NCBI GenBank assembly: GCA_964292295.1
Contig: CAXYVC010000016.1
Span: 1-38,291, forward strand
Direction: 5' to 3'
DNA: 38,291 nucleotides
Origin: CAXYVC01 sp964292295
GTDB taxonomy: Bacteria; Acidobacteriota; Holophagae; Holophagales; Holophagaceae
Shown here: positions 16,593 through 24,142 of the stretch, piece after piece
How the letters are laid out: the number at the start of each line of letters is the position of its first letter
Numbering within the stretch: the stretch's first letter is position 1
Program-made: the position numbers and the translations under genes
Notes under the pieces: generated by a model
The model's input: only the letters and a program-made list of their open reading frames with translations
Databases searched by the model: none
What the model was told of the DNA's origin: nothing

Positions 16593-17674
16593 GGAAGGCC
16601 CTGCGCACCCTCGACCTGCAGATCCTCCTGCCCATGGCACTGCTGGTGCTGATGGGCACCCTCACGCTCTACTCTGCGGGGCGGGGCACCAGCCAGTCCG
16701 CCCTGTGGATCAAGCAGGGCTGCTGGAACCTGCTGGGCTTCGCCTTCATGGCCTACCTGGGGGTGCAGACGCCCCGGCGCATCTTCCGCTGGAGTCTGGT
16801 CGCCTACGTGGCGGGCATCCTGCTGCTGGTGGCGGTGCTCGTGGTGGGCAAGAAGATCGGCGGGGCCCGCCGCTGGCTCGTGATCGCGGGCCAGACCTTC
16901 CAGCCCAGCGAGCTCATGAAGTGGATCACCCTGCTCTTCGTGAGCCACCGCCTGGGCAGCCGCTCGCCCGAGCAGTGGCGCGGCCTGGAGCTGGCGGGCG
17001 TGGTGGCGCTGGTGGTCTTCCCCATGCTGCTGGTCTTCAAGCAGCCGGACCTTGGCATGGCCATCAGCTTCCTGCCCATCCTGGCGCTGGTGCCGCTGCT
17101 GAGGGGCCTGCGCATGAAGTGGGTGGCCCTCGGCCTCGTGGCGGTGGCGGGCCTCGGGACCCTGGCCTGGCACAAGGGGCTGAAGCCCTACCAGAAGCAG
17201 CGGGTGCTCACCTTCCTGAACCCCGAGGCGGACACCCAGGGCAAGGGCTACCAGGTGAACCAGAGCCGCATCGCCATCGGCGCGGGGGGCCTGCTCGGCC
17301 AGGGCTTCACGTCGGGCAGCCAGACCCAGCTGAACTTCCTGCCCGTGAAGACGACGGACTTCGTCTTCAGCGTGTGGGCGGAGGAGCGCGGCTTCCTGGG
17401 CGTGCTGATGGCCCTGGCGCTCTTCGGCGCGCTGCTCAGCCGCCTGCTCGCCGTCGCGCGGGACGCCCTCAGCCTCGCCGAGTCCTGCTTCTGCGCAGGG
17501 GCCGCGGGCATCCTGGCGCTGCACGTCTTCGTGAACGTGGGCATGGTGGTGGGCGTGCTGCCCAACAAGGGCATGGTGCTTCCCTTCTTCAGCGCGGGCG
17601 GCAGCTCGACCCTGAGCTACTTCCTGGGGCTGGGCGTGGTCATGGCCGTGCAGCGGCACGCGAAGGTGCGGTGA
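16589..17674 (+). CDS. rodA: SEDS peptidoglycan polymerase RodA
   Basis: Product is 361 residues with about ten membrane segments. SEDS-family motifs are present: KKIGGARRWL, FQPSELMKW, KQPDLGMA, KTTDFVFSVWAEERGF with Asp257 matching the essential aspartate of RodA, and the C-terminal LPFFSAGGSSTLSY. It polymerises glycan strands together with PBP2. GTG 16589 overlaps the mrdA stop by four bases, and its own TGA overlaps the ligA ATG by one base. Confidence 0.96.
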   Translation: MRKALRTLDLQILLPMALLVLMGTLTLYSAGRGTSQSALWIKQGCWNLLGFAFMAYLGVQTPRRIFRWSLVAYVAGILLLVAVLVVGKKIGGARRWLVIAGQTFQPSELMKWITLLFVSHRLGSRSPEQWRGLELAGVVALVVFPMLLVFKQPDLGMAISFLPILALVPLLRGLRMKWVALGLVAVAGLGTLAWHKGLKPYQKQRVLTFLNPEADTQGKGYQVNQSRIAIGAGGLLGQGFTSGSQTQLNFLPVKTTDFVFSVWAEERGFLGVLMALALFGALLSRLLAVARDALSLAESCFCAGAAGILALHVFVNVGMVVGVLPNKGMVLPFFSAGGSSTLSYFLGLGVVMAVQRHAKVR

Positions 17675-19668
17675 TGGACGTGATGGCGCGCATGCGGGAA
17701 CTGGCGGAGCTGGTGCGGCAGCACCGCGTCCGCTACTACGTGCTGGACCAGCCCACGATTTCGGACGCGGAGTACGATGCCCTGGAGCGGGCGCTGCGGG
17801 AGCTGGAGGAGGCGCATCCCCTGCTGGCGGACCCCAACAGCCCCACGCGCCGCGTGGGGGCGCCGCCCCTGGAGCGCTTCGAGAAGGGCATCCACGACAC
17901 GCCCATGCTCAGCCTCGACAACGTGTATTCCGAGGGCGAGCTGCGGGAGTGGGAGGCGCGCGTGCGCAAGGGGCTTCCCGGCGAGGTGCCCCGCTACACG
18001 GCCGAACTGAAGGTGGACGGGCTCTCCCTGGCGCTGCGCTACGAGGGGCGCGAGCTGGTGCGGGCCCTCACCCGGGGCGACGGCACGAGCGGCGAGGACG
18101 TGACCGCCAACGCGCGCACCCTCGCAGACATCCCCCTGCGCCTGCCCGGGGAGGCGCCCGAAGTACTGGAGGTGCGCGGCGAGGCCTTCCTGTCCCGCCG
18201 CCGCTGGGAGGAGCTGAACCGGATGCGGGACGCGGCGGGCGAGCCCCGCTTCGCCAACCCGCGCAACGCCGCCAGCGGCACTCTGAAGCTGCTGGACAGC
18301 CGCGAGGTGGCGCGCCGCCGCATCTCCTTCCTGCCCTGGCAGGTGCTGGGCGCGCCGGAGCACGCGGCGTCCATGCGCCGCCTTGCCGCCTGGGGCTTCT
18401 GCGCCATGCCCGCCGTGGCGGAGGGGGACCTGGAGGCGGTGCTCGCCTTCATCGCGGAGCAGGGGCTTGCGCGCCTGGCGCTGCCCTTCGACACGGACGG
18501 CGTGGTGGTGAAGGTGGACGACCGCGGGCTCCAGGAGCGCCTGGGTGCCACGGACCGCGTGCCCCGCTGGGCCATCGCCTTCAAGTATCCGGCCCAGCAG
18601 GCCACCACGGAGGTGAAGGGCATCACTTGGCAGGTGGGCCGCACGGGGCGCCTCACGCCCGTGGCCGAGCTGGAGGCCGTGGAGGTGGCCGGCTCCACCG
18701 TGCGCCGGGCCACCCTGCATAACGCCGAGGAGCTGGCGCGCCTGGGTGTCACGGTGGGCTGCCGCGTCTTCGTGGAGAAGGGCGGCGAGGTGATCCCCAA
18801 GGTGGTGGCGGTGGTGCCGGGCAGCGCGCGGGAGGGCGCGCCCGCGCCGGAGGTGCCCGCGGCCTGTCCGGTGTGCGGGGGCGCGGTGGGCAAGGACAGC
18901 GAGGACGAGGTGGCCGTGCGCTGCCTGGAGCCCGAGTGCCCCGCCAAGCTGGCGGCCCGCCTGCTGCACTTCGGGGGCCGCGCGGCGCTGGACGTGGAAG
19001 GCCTTGGCGATGCCCTGGTAGAGCAGCTCGTCGCCTCTGGGCGTTTCCGCCACCCCTGGGAGCTCTTCGCCCTGCTCGAGGATCGCCGCGGCGCGCTGGC
19101 CTTCCTGGCGGGCCTGGAGCGCATGGCGGAAAAGAGCGCCGGCGCGGTGCTGGACGCGCTGGAGGCCGCCCGGCGCAAGCCCCTGGCCCGCTGGATTCAC
19201 GCCCTGGGCATCCCCATGGTGGGCGCCCGCACGGCGGAGCTGCTCGCGGAGGCCTTCCCGGGGCTCGACCTGCTCTGGGCCGCGGAGGACGAGGCCCTCC
19301 AGGCCGTGGACGAGGTGGGTCCCAAGGTGGCGGCCTCCCTGGGCGCCTTCGCGGCCCTGCATCCGGAGCTGCCCGCGCGCCTGGCGGCCCTGGGCGTCCT
19401 GCCGGAGCCGCCCGCGCCCAAGGACCGCACGGCCCTGCCCCTGGCGGGCCTGAGCGCCGTGGTCACGGGCACGCTGCCGAGCCTCTCCCGGGAGGAAGCC
19501 GAGGCCCTGCTGAAGCGCCTGGGCGCGAAGGTGGCGGGCTCCGTCTCGAAGCGCACGAGCTTCCTGGTGGCGGGCGAGAAGGCCGGCAGCAAGCTCGCCA
19601 AGGCTGAAGAACTGGGCATCCCGGTGCACGACGAGGCCTGGCTGCGGGAGCGCGCGGCGGAGTTGTAG
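17674..19668 (+). CDS. ligA: NAD-dependent DNA ligase
   Basis: Product is 664 residues, full length. Domain Ia has HRVRYYVLDQPTISDAEYD; the adenylation site is Lys113 in ELKVDGLS; the OB fold follows. The zinc finger is CPVCGG with CLEPECPAK, then helix-hairpin-helix repeats and a C-terminal BRCT domain (LSAVVTGTLPSLSREEAEAL). It seals nicks in replication and repair using NAD. The start overlaps the rodA stop (TGATG), so it is translationally attached to the rod operon, which is not its usual location. Confidence 0.97.
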   Translation: MDVMARMRELAELVRQHRVRYYVLDQPTISDAEYDALERALRELEEAHPLLADPNSPTRRVGAPPLERFEKGIHDTPMLSLDNVYSEGELREWEARVRKGLPGEVPRYTAELKVDGLSLALRYEGRELVRALTRGDGTSGEDVTANARTLADIPLRLPGEAPEVLEVRGEAFLSRRRWEELNRMRDAAGEPRFANPRNAASGTLKLLDSREVARRRISFLPWQVLGAPEHAASMRRLAAWGFCAMPAVAEGDLEAVLAFIAEQGLARLALPFDTDGVVVKVDDRGLQERLGATDRVPRWAIAFKYPAQQATTEVKGITWQVGRTGRLTPVAELEAVEVAGSTVRRATLHNAEELARLGVTVGCRVFVEKGGEVIPKVVAVVPGSAREGAPAPEVPAACPVCGGAVGKDSEDEVAVRCLEPECPAKLAARLLHFGGRAALDVEGLGDALVEQLVASGRFRHPWELFALLEDRRGALAFLAGLERMAEKSAGAVLDALEAARRKPLARWIHALGIPMVGARTAELLAEAFPGLDLLWAAEDEALQAVDEVGPKVAASLGAFAALHPELPARLAALGVLPEPPAPKDRTALPLAGLSAVVTGTLPSLSREEAEALLKRLGAKVAGSVSKRTSFLVAGEKAGSKLAKAEELGIPVHDEAWLRERAAEL

Positions 19669-19676
19669 GGACGGCA

Positions 19677-20096
19677 TCAGCCGCCGAACTCCTCCACGCG
19701 GCGCAGCATCCACGTGCTCCCGCGCCGCTCCCACTCCAGGCGCAGGAGGCGCCGCGTACCGTCCTGGGGAAGGAGGCCTCCCCCCTCGCGCCCCGTGAGG
19801 AGCAGTTCCAGGTCCTGGCGGGCGCGGTTTCCAGTCACCTCCAGGCGCTCCGAGAGCACGGTGACGCCCACCCTCTGGCGCCGCAGGACACCCGCGAGGT
19901 AGAGCCCCGCCGCGGCGCGGTCCATGCCGTCCGGGCCCTGGAAGGACGGGGCCAGCCTGGACGCGGCGCGGTCGGCGCGGCCCTCCTCCACGGCCCGGAT
20001 CAGGTCGCGGGAGGCCTTCCGCACCTGGACTTCCGCAGGGTCCCGGTCGCAGGCGAGGCCGGCAAGGAGGAGCAGGGCGGCGGCGGGGGCGCGCAT
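19677..20096 (-). CDS. Small putative lipoprotein
   Basis: Product is 139 residues, not assigned to a family. The N-terminus MRAPAAALLLLAGLAC is a lipoprotein signal with Cys16 as modification site. The mature part is charged, begins with a helix (SRDLIRAVEEGRADRAASRL) and then shows alternating beta-like sequence ending WERRGSTWMLRRVEEFGG. This layout resembles small periplasmic proteins with an NTF2-like fold, but that is only an impression. The start lies 5 bases after the preceding gene's stop; this is the last gene of the minus-strand operon and ends 8 bases from ligA's stop on the other strand. Confidence 0.7.
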   Translation of the reverse strand: MRAPAAALLLLAGLACDRDPAEVQVRKASRDLIRAVEEGRADRAASRLAPSFQGPDGMDRAAAGLYLAGVLRRQRVGVTVLSERLEVTGNRARQDLELLLTGREGGGLLPQDGTRRLLRLEWERRGSTWMLRRVEEFGG

Positions 20097-20101
20097 CGGG
20101 C

Positions 20102-20650
20102 TCACAGGGCGACGCTCAGGGCGCGCTCCCGCTGCTGGACCCAACTCCGCACGGCGGCGGGATCGGCCGCCCGGCTGCGGAAGGGCCAGAGCCCCAGCAT
20201 GTCCTCGGGGCAGCCCACCTGCTCGTAGATGCGCTCCACGGCCACGGCCAGGGCCGCCGGAGCGAGGGGGGCCTCCAGGGCGTCCCGGAGGAGGGCCAGG
20301 CGCCAGCGGTCCTGGGCGTGGGCCCAGCGCCGGCCGCCGGGGCGGGGCACGCGCCCCGTGGCCTCCGCGCAGGCTTCCCAGAGGCAGGGCTCGAAGCCCT
20401 CCAGCGCCCCGCCCTCCAGGCCGGCCAGGCTCCGGCAGGCGGGCGTCTCCGGGCCGTTCTCCCGCACCCAGGCCTGGACCTCGGCGGGCGTGAGCAGGCC
20501 GAAGTCGTAGCCCACCACCAGGTCGCTCCAGTCCAGGGGTGCCTCCGGCGGGAGCTGGCGCTGGAGCAGGGACAGCCAGGATCCGGTGTGCATGGGGAGC
20601 TCCCGGGAGGGGGACACAGGGGGATGGGAGGGGAAGATGGCCTCCATCAT
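20102..20650 (-). CDS. Conserved hypothetical protein (possible DUF2247 relative)
   Basis: Product is 182 residues if read from ATG 20650, which overlaps the stop of the upstream hydrolase gene (ATGA), or 163 from ATG 20593. The coupled start is preferred for its overlap, although the first 19 residues (up to PMHTG) look less conserved. The core contains LDWSDLVVGYDFGLLTPAEVQAWV, reminiscent of DUF2247, followed by a mostly helical region with many Trp and Arg. No catalytic motif, signal peptide or membrane segment was found. Function is unknown; its tight coupling to the hydrolase gene suggests a linked role. Confidence 0.7.
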   Translation of the reverse strand: MMEAIFPSHPPVSPSRELPMHTGSWLSLLQRQLPPEAPLDWSDLVVGYDFGLLTPAEVQAWVRENGPETPACRSLAGLEGGALEGFEPCLWEACAEATGRVPRPGGRRWAHAQDRWRLALLRDALEAPLAPAALAVAVERIYEQVGCPEDMLGLWPFRSRAADPAAVRSWVQQRERALSVAL

Positions 20651-21603
20651 GCCAACAAGTGGAGGGCGAGGTGGACCGCCAGGCGGGCGCTGTCCTCGGC
20701 GCCGGGCAGGGTGGGGGCCAGCTCCATGAGGTCCGCGCCCGTCCAGGGGTGTTCCCACCGGTGGACCTGGCGCAGGAAGGCGACGAGCTCGCGCGGGGCG
20801 ACGCCCGCGGGCACGGGCTCGGCCACGGCGGGGCAGAAGGCGGGATCCAGCACGTCCAGGTCCAGGCTGACGTAGGCGGGCCCCTGGCCCACGCGCAGGA
20901 GATCCCCCGCGAGCTGGGAGGCGAGGCGCGGGTCCGCGAGGTCCCAGGGGGTCCACAGCCGGGCGCCGCATTCCGAGAGGAAGGCCAGCTCCTCGCTGTC
21001 CATGCGGGGCGCGCGCAGGCCCGCCACCACCACCCGGCCGCGGTCCAGCAGGCCCTCCTCGAAGGCTTGGCGCAGCCAGGTGCCGTGGTGCAGGGGGCTC
21101 CCCCAGCGCGCGCCGCAGGCCGCGTCCGGGTGCGCGTCCAGGTGCAGCAGGCCCAGGGGGCCGTGGCGGCGCGCGTGGGCCCGGAGGGCGCCAAGGGTCA
21201 TGAGGTGGTCACCGCCGAGGAGCAGGGTGCGGGCGCCGGCCTGGAGCCAGGCCGAAACGCCTTCCTCCACGGTGGCAAGGGCTTCCAGTAGGCCGAAGGG
21301 GCGGGTGGGGAGGTTGCCGCCGTCCATCCAGTCGCCCGCGGCCCACCCGCCGCCGCCTTCGTCCTGCCCCTGGAGCCGCAGGGGCATGGGCCGCCGCCCC
21401 AGACCCAGGCTGGCCTGGCGCAGGGCCCAGGGGCCCAGGCGCGCGCCGGGCCGGTGGATCACGCCCCCGTCGAAGGGAACGCCCAGCACCACGCCGCTTG
21501 CGGGCGCCGGCCGGGTCTGGTGCGGAAGGCCCAGGAAGGACACGGTTCCGCTGACGAGGGCCTCCAGGGCGGGATCGGGCGCCAGGGCGCCGCCCTCGCT
21601 CAC
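20647..21603 (-). CDS. Ureohydrolase (agmatinase/arginase family)
   Basis: Product is 318 residues. The binuclear manganese site is complete: His133 in GGDHLMT, Asp156, His158 and Asp160 in HLDAHPD, and Asp248 and Asp250 in SLDLDVLDP. The family hydrolyses guanidino groups to urea (agmatinase, arginase, guanidinobutyrase) or formimino groups; the exact substrate cannot be read from the sequence. Agmatinase is the commonest bacterial annotation for this length. GTG 21603 overlaps the stop of the acetyltransferase gene (GTGA), and its own stop overlaps the next start, so it is the middle of a translationally coupled trio. Confidence 0.9.
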   Translation of the reverse strand: MSEGGALAPDPALEALVSGTVSFLGLPHQTRPAPASGVVLGVPFDGGVIHRPGARLGPWALRQASLGLGRRPMPLRLQGQDEGGGGWAAGDWMDGGNLPTRPFGLLEALATVEEGVSAWLQAGARTLLLGGDHLMTLGALRAHARRHGPLGLLHLDAHPDAACGARWGSPLHHGTWLRQAFEEGLLDRGRVVVAGLRAPRMDSEELAFLSECGARLWTPWDLADPRLASQLAGDLLRVGQGPAYVSLDLDVLDPAFCPAVAEPVPAGVAPRELVAFLRQVHRWEHPWTGADLMELAPTLPGAEDSARLAVHLALHLLA

Positions 21604-22121
21604 GAGACCAGCCTCAGGCGGGTGTACTTAGCCCGCAGGGCCTCCAGGTCGGCCTCGTCGATGACCGACCACAGGCGGCGGTCGCCGCGCACGTAGCAGT
21701 CCTCCTGCGTGCCCACCACGCGTGCGCCGAGGCTTTCGTGGACGCTGCGGGCCTCGGTGTTCTCGGGCGCCACCAGGAAGCGGCACGCACGCATGCCCTC
21801 GCGCAGGAGCTTCTGCACCGTGGCGCGCACCAGCAGGTAGTTCACCCGGGACTTGCGGTAGGCGGGCCGCACGGCCAGCGTGGCGCAGTAGTTGGTCTTG
21901 CCGCAGGGGAAGTTCAGCACGTAGCCCGCGGGGGTCTCGCCGTCGAGCACCAGGAAACACCATGCCCCGTAGTGGTCGGTGCAGAGGCGCAGGTAGTGGG
22001 GGCAGAGGGCCCCGGCGGGCTCGTCGCCGAAGATCTCGCCCTCCAGATCCCGCAGGGTCCAGTAGTCCTCCGGCGTCAGGCAGCGGACGGTGTAGCGGCC
22101 TTGGGTTTCGGAGTCGCGCAT
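21600..22121 (-). CDS. GNAT-family N-acetyltransferase
   Basis: Product is 173 residues. GNAT fold with TVRCLTPEDYWTLRDLE at the start, a beta4 strand (CATLAVRPAYRKSRVNYLLV) with an acetyl-CoA-binding turn that is less glycine-rich than the canonical R/QxxGxG/A, and a later APENTEARSVHESLGARVVG motif. The acceptor is unknown. Coupling to a ureohydrolase raises a polyamine or guanidino compound as a possible acceptor (inference). ATG 22121 follows GGGAGG on the minus strand. An 81-base gap separates it from the CYTH gene. Confidence 0.85.
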   Translation of the reverse strand: MRDSETQGRYTVRCLTPEDYWTLRDLEGEIFGDEPAGALCPHYLRLCTDHYGAWCFLVLDGETPAGYVLNFPCGKTNYCATLAVRPAYRKSRVNYLLVRATVQKLLREGMRACRFLVAPENTEARSVHESLGARVVGTQEDCYVRGDRRLWSVIDEADLEALRAKYTRLRLVS

Positions 22122-22201
22122 GGGGAACCTCCCGGAGCGCAGGATGGCGCCCCGCCGTGAAGGCCCCGTGCCGGGGACGTAGCAAGGTTGCGACGAATGT
22201 C

Positions 22202-22741
22202 CTACGCCAGGCCGTGCAGGCGGAAGAGTTCCGGGTAGCTGCGCGTCTCCGCCAGCTCCGGCCCCAGGCCGAGCGCCTCCATGCAGGGGAGGATGGCTTC
22301 CCGCGCGCCCTCGAGCTCCAGGTAGTCCCCGAAGGGCGTCTGGTCCAGGCAGGCGAGGAGTCCTGCCCGGCGCCACAGCTCCCGCCGCTTCTCCATGGCC
22401 AGGGTGGGCGCGTAGCCCAGGGCCCGGAGGATGGCCTCCATCGCGTCGGGGTCGGCGACGGCGGTCTCGCGCTCGGGGCGGATCTTCAGCAGGGGATCCG
22501 GGCTGCGGGGGCCCTTCCAGGTGAGCCAGGCGCCGTCCCCGTAGCGGCGCAGGCGCAGGGCGCCGCCCTGCGCGCGCAGCTCGCCCGCGCGGTCCCAGAG
22601 CACGCTGCGGTCCACCTGCGAAGGGATGTCGCAGGTGAAACCCAGGGTGGCGAGGGCAGGCGCGAGGGCCGGGGCGGAGGGCACCCGGAGCTTCACCTCC
22701 GTTTCCTGGGGATCACAGGGGGGCGGGCATGGGAGCATCAT
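22202..22741 (-). CDS. CYTH-domain protein (class IV adenylate cyclase / triphosphatase type)
   Basis: Product is 179 residues. The CYTH signature ExExK is Glu13-Thr-Glu15-Val-Lys17. Charged strands follow that line the tunnel (ALRLRRYGDGAWLTWKGP, KIRPERE, KRRELWRRAG, DYLELEG). These enzymes bind triphosphate compounds with divalent metal; members include class IV adenylyl cyclases and thiamine or inorganic triphosphatases, which cannot be told apart here. ATG 22741 and 22738 are adjacent; GAGG lies about 10 bases before. The start is divergent from the next plus-strand gene by only 18 bases. Probably the first gene of the minus-strand operon. Confidence 0.85.
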   Translation of the reverse strand: MMLPCPPPCDPQETEVKLRVPSAPALAPALATLGFTCDIPSQVDRSVLWDRAGELRAQGGALRLRRYGDGAWLTWKGPRSPDPLLKIRPERETAVADPDAMEAILRALGYAPTLAMEKRRELWRRAGLLACLDQTPFGDYLELEGAREAILPCMEALGLGPELAETRSYPELFRLHGLA

Positions 22742-22759
22742 GGGCGTGGAGCCTCGACG

Positions 22760-24064
22760 GTGATCCCCAAACGGTATCTCATCGCCACCCTGTTCATCGC
22801 CGCCATGCTTCTGCTCGTGGCGGTGGTTCAGGGACCGCGCGTGATGAGCATCGCGGGCGGCAGCGCCGAGGCCCCGTCGGTGCTGGCGCTGGACAGCTTC
22901 GAGACCCTGGCCCAGACCCGCCTCCAGGACGGCTGGGCACCCCGCTTCCAGGGCGCCCAGGACCCGGACCAGGCGGAGCCATGGCCCTTCCCGGGCGGCT
23001 TCGGCGCGCCCTGGGAACCCGCGAGCGCCTTCCTGGGAGACCAGGGCCTGGCCCTGAACGGCCCCCTGGGGCGCAGCGAGGTGCAGCTCTGGCGCGGGCT
23101 GGAGTGGCGCCGCTACCGCTTCGACGCCCCCCTGGCCTCCGCCCGGCTGGACCCCGCGAAGGGCAACCGCCTGCTGGTGACGCTGCGCCTGGGCGAGGGG
23201 CGCTACGAGACGCGCCTCCTGGAGGTGCCCGAGGGACGGGTGCTGTGGACCTGCGACAGCGGGCCCTGGAGCCGCTTCAGCTGGGACGGCCGCGCTGTCC
23301 TTCTGGGCCTTGCCGCGCGGCCGCCCCTGGAGGGCCTGCTGCTGGCCAGCCTTCCCGTGGACGGGCCGCCTGCGGAGGCGAGTCTGGCGCCCTGGGACGA
23401 GAAAAACCTGCCCCCGCCCCCTCGGGGGTGGCCCGTGGAGGCGGAGCAGCTGAGGGGGTACGGCCGCGAGCTGCCGGGCAGCCGCCTGCTCGTGCCCTGG
23501 CGGGGGGGCGGCCGGATCTGGTTCCCCCGGGAGGACCGCCTCTGGATCGCATCGGGCGGGCAGTGGACCCTCTGGGCCTGGGAGGACGGCATCTGGCGGC
23601 GCCAGGACGCCGGGGCGGGGGGGCTCGCCGCCCAGCCGCCCCTGCGCATGGGGCGGATCCAGGGCGAGGGGCCCCGCGCCGTGAGGGCCTGGAGCCCCCT
23701 GGACGCTTCCCGCTGGGAGGCGCTTCCGGCGGAGGAGGAAGCCTGGCCCGCCTACGACGCCGCCTGGGCCTGGATGGCTCCCGATGGCGCCCTCACCGCC
23801 TGGGATCAGCGCTGGGGAAAGGGCGTCGCACAGCTCCCCAAGGAACGCCAGCGGGATGCACTGGTGCGAATCTACCGCCCCGAGTGGCGCGCGGCCTCCA
23901 AGCTGCGCGCCAGCGTGGGGGGCTGGCTGCCCTCCGGGCCCGACGTGGCGTTGCGCGAGGCCCAGGGCGTGGCCTGGGTCTGGGTGGGGGACCGGGTGCT
24001 GCTGCTGCGCCTCGTCGAGACGGAACGCCAGCGTGCCCTGCGCGCCGGCCTTCGCGGAAGGTAG
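22760..24064 (+). CDS. Membrane-anchored protein of unknown function
   Basis: Product is 434 residues from GTG 22760 (GGAG 8 bases upstream). One N-terminal membrane segment (about residues 6-25, YLIATLFIAAMLLLVAVVQG) anchors a large soluble domain, probably periplasmic. That domain is very rich in Trp, Gly, Pro and Arg, with repeated short strand-turn units of the type W-x-R-Y-R-F-D, R-L-L-V-T-L-R-L and R-L-W-I-A-S-G-G-Q-W, which suggests a beta-propeller-like fold. I recognise no family. It is divergent from the CYTH gene and followed after 78 bases by the receiver-domain gene. Confidence 0.75.
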   Translation: MIPKRYLIATLFIAAMLLLVAVVQGPRVMSIAGGSAEAPSVLALDSFETLAQTRLQDGWAPRFQGAQDPDQAEPWPFPGGFGAPWEPASAFLGDQGLALNGPLGRSEVQLWRGLEWRRYRFDAPLASARLDPAKGNRLLVTLRLGEGRYETRLLEVPEGRVLWTCDSGPWSRFSWDGRAVLLGLAARPPLEGLLLASLPVDGPPAEASLAPWDEKNLPPPPRGWPVEAEQLRGYGRELPGSRLLVPWRGGGRIWFPREDRLWIASGGQWTLWAWEDGIWRRQDAGAGGLAAQPPLRMGRIQGEGPRAVRAWSPLDASRWEALPAEEEAWPAYDAAWAWMAPDGALTAWDQRWGKGVAQLPKERQRDALVRIYRPEWRAASKLRASVGGWLPSGPDVALREAQGVAWVWVGDRVLLLRLVETERQRALRAGLRGR

Positions 24065-24099
24065 CGGATTTCACGGTGCGGGCGCGCGCGGTTTTCTGC

Positions 24100-24105
24100 T
24101 AGCTT
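24100..24105 (+). promoter_or_regulatory. Possible -10 element for the receiver-domain gene
   Basis: TGCTAGCTT, an extended -10 with TAGCTT at 24100-24105, lies 38 bases before ATG 24143 after a T-rich run in otherwise GC-rich DNA. No clear -35 is seen. Confidence 0.4.
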
Positions 24106-24142
24106 AGGCCCAGCCATTCGCCTTCGGCAGCCCGAGGTCTCT

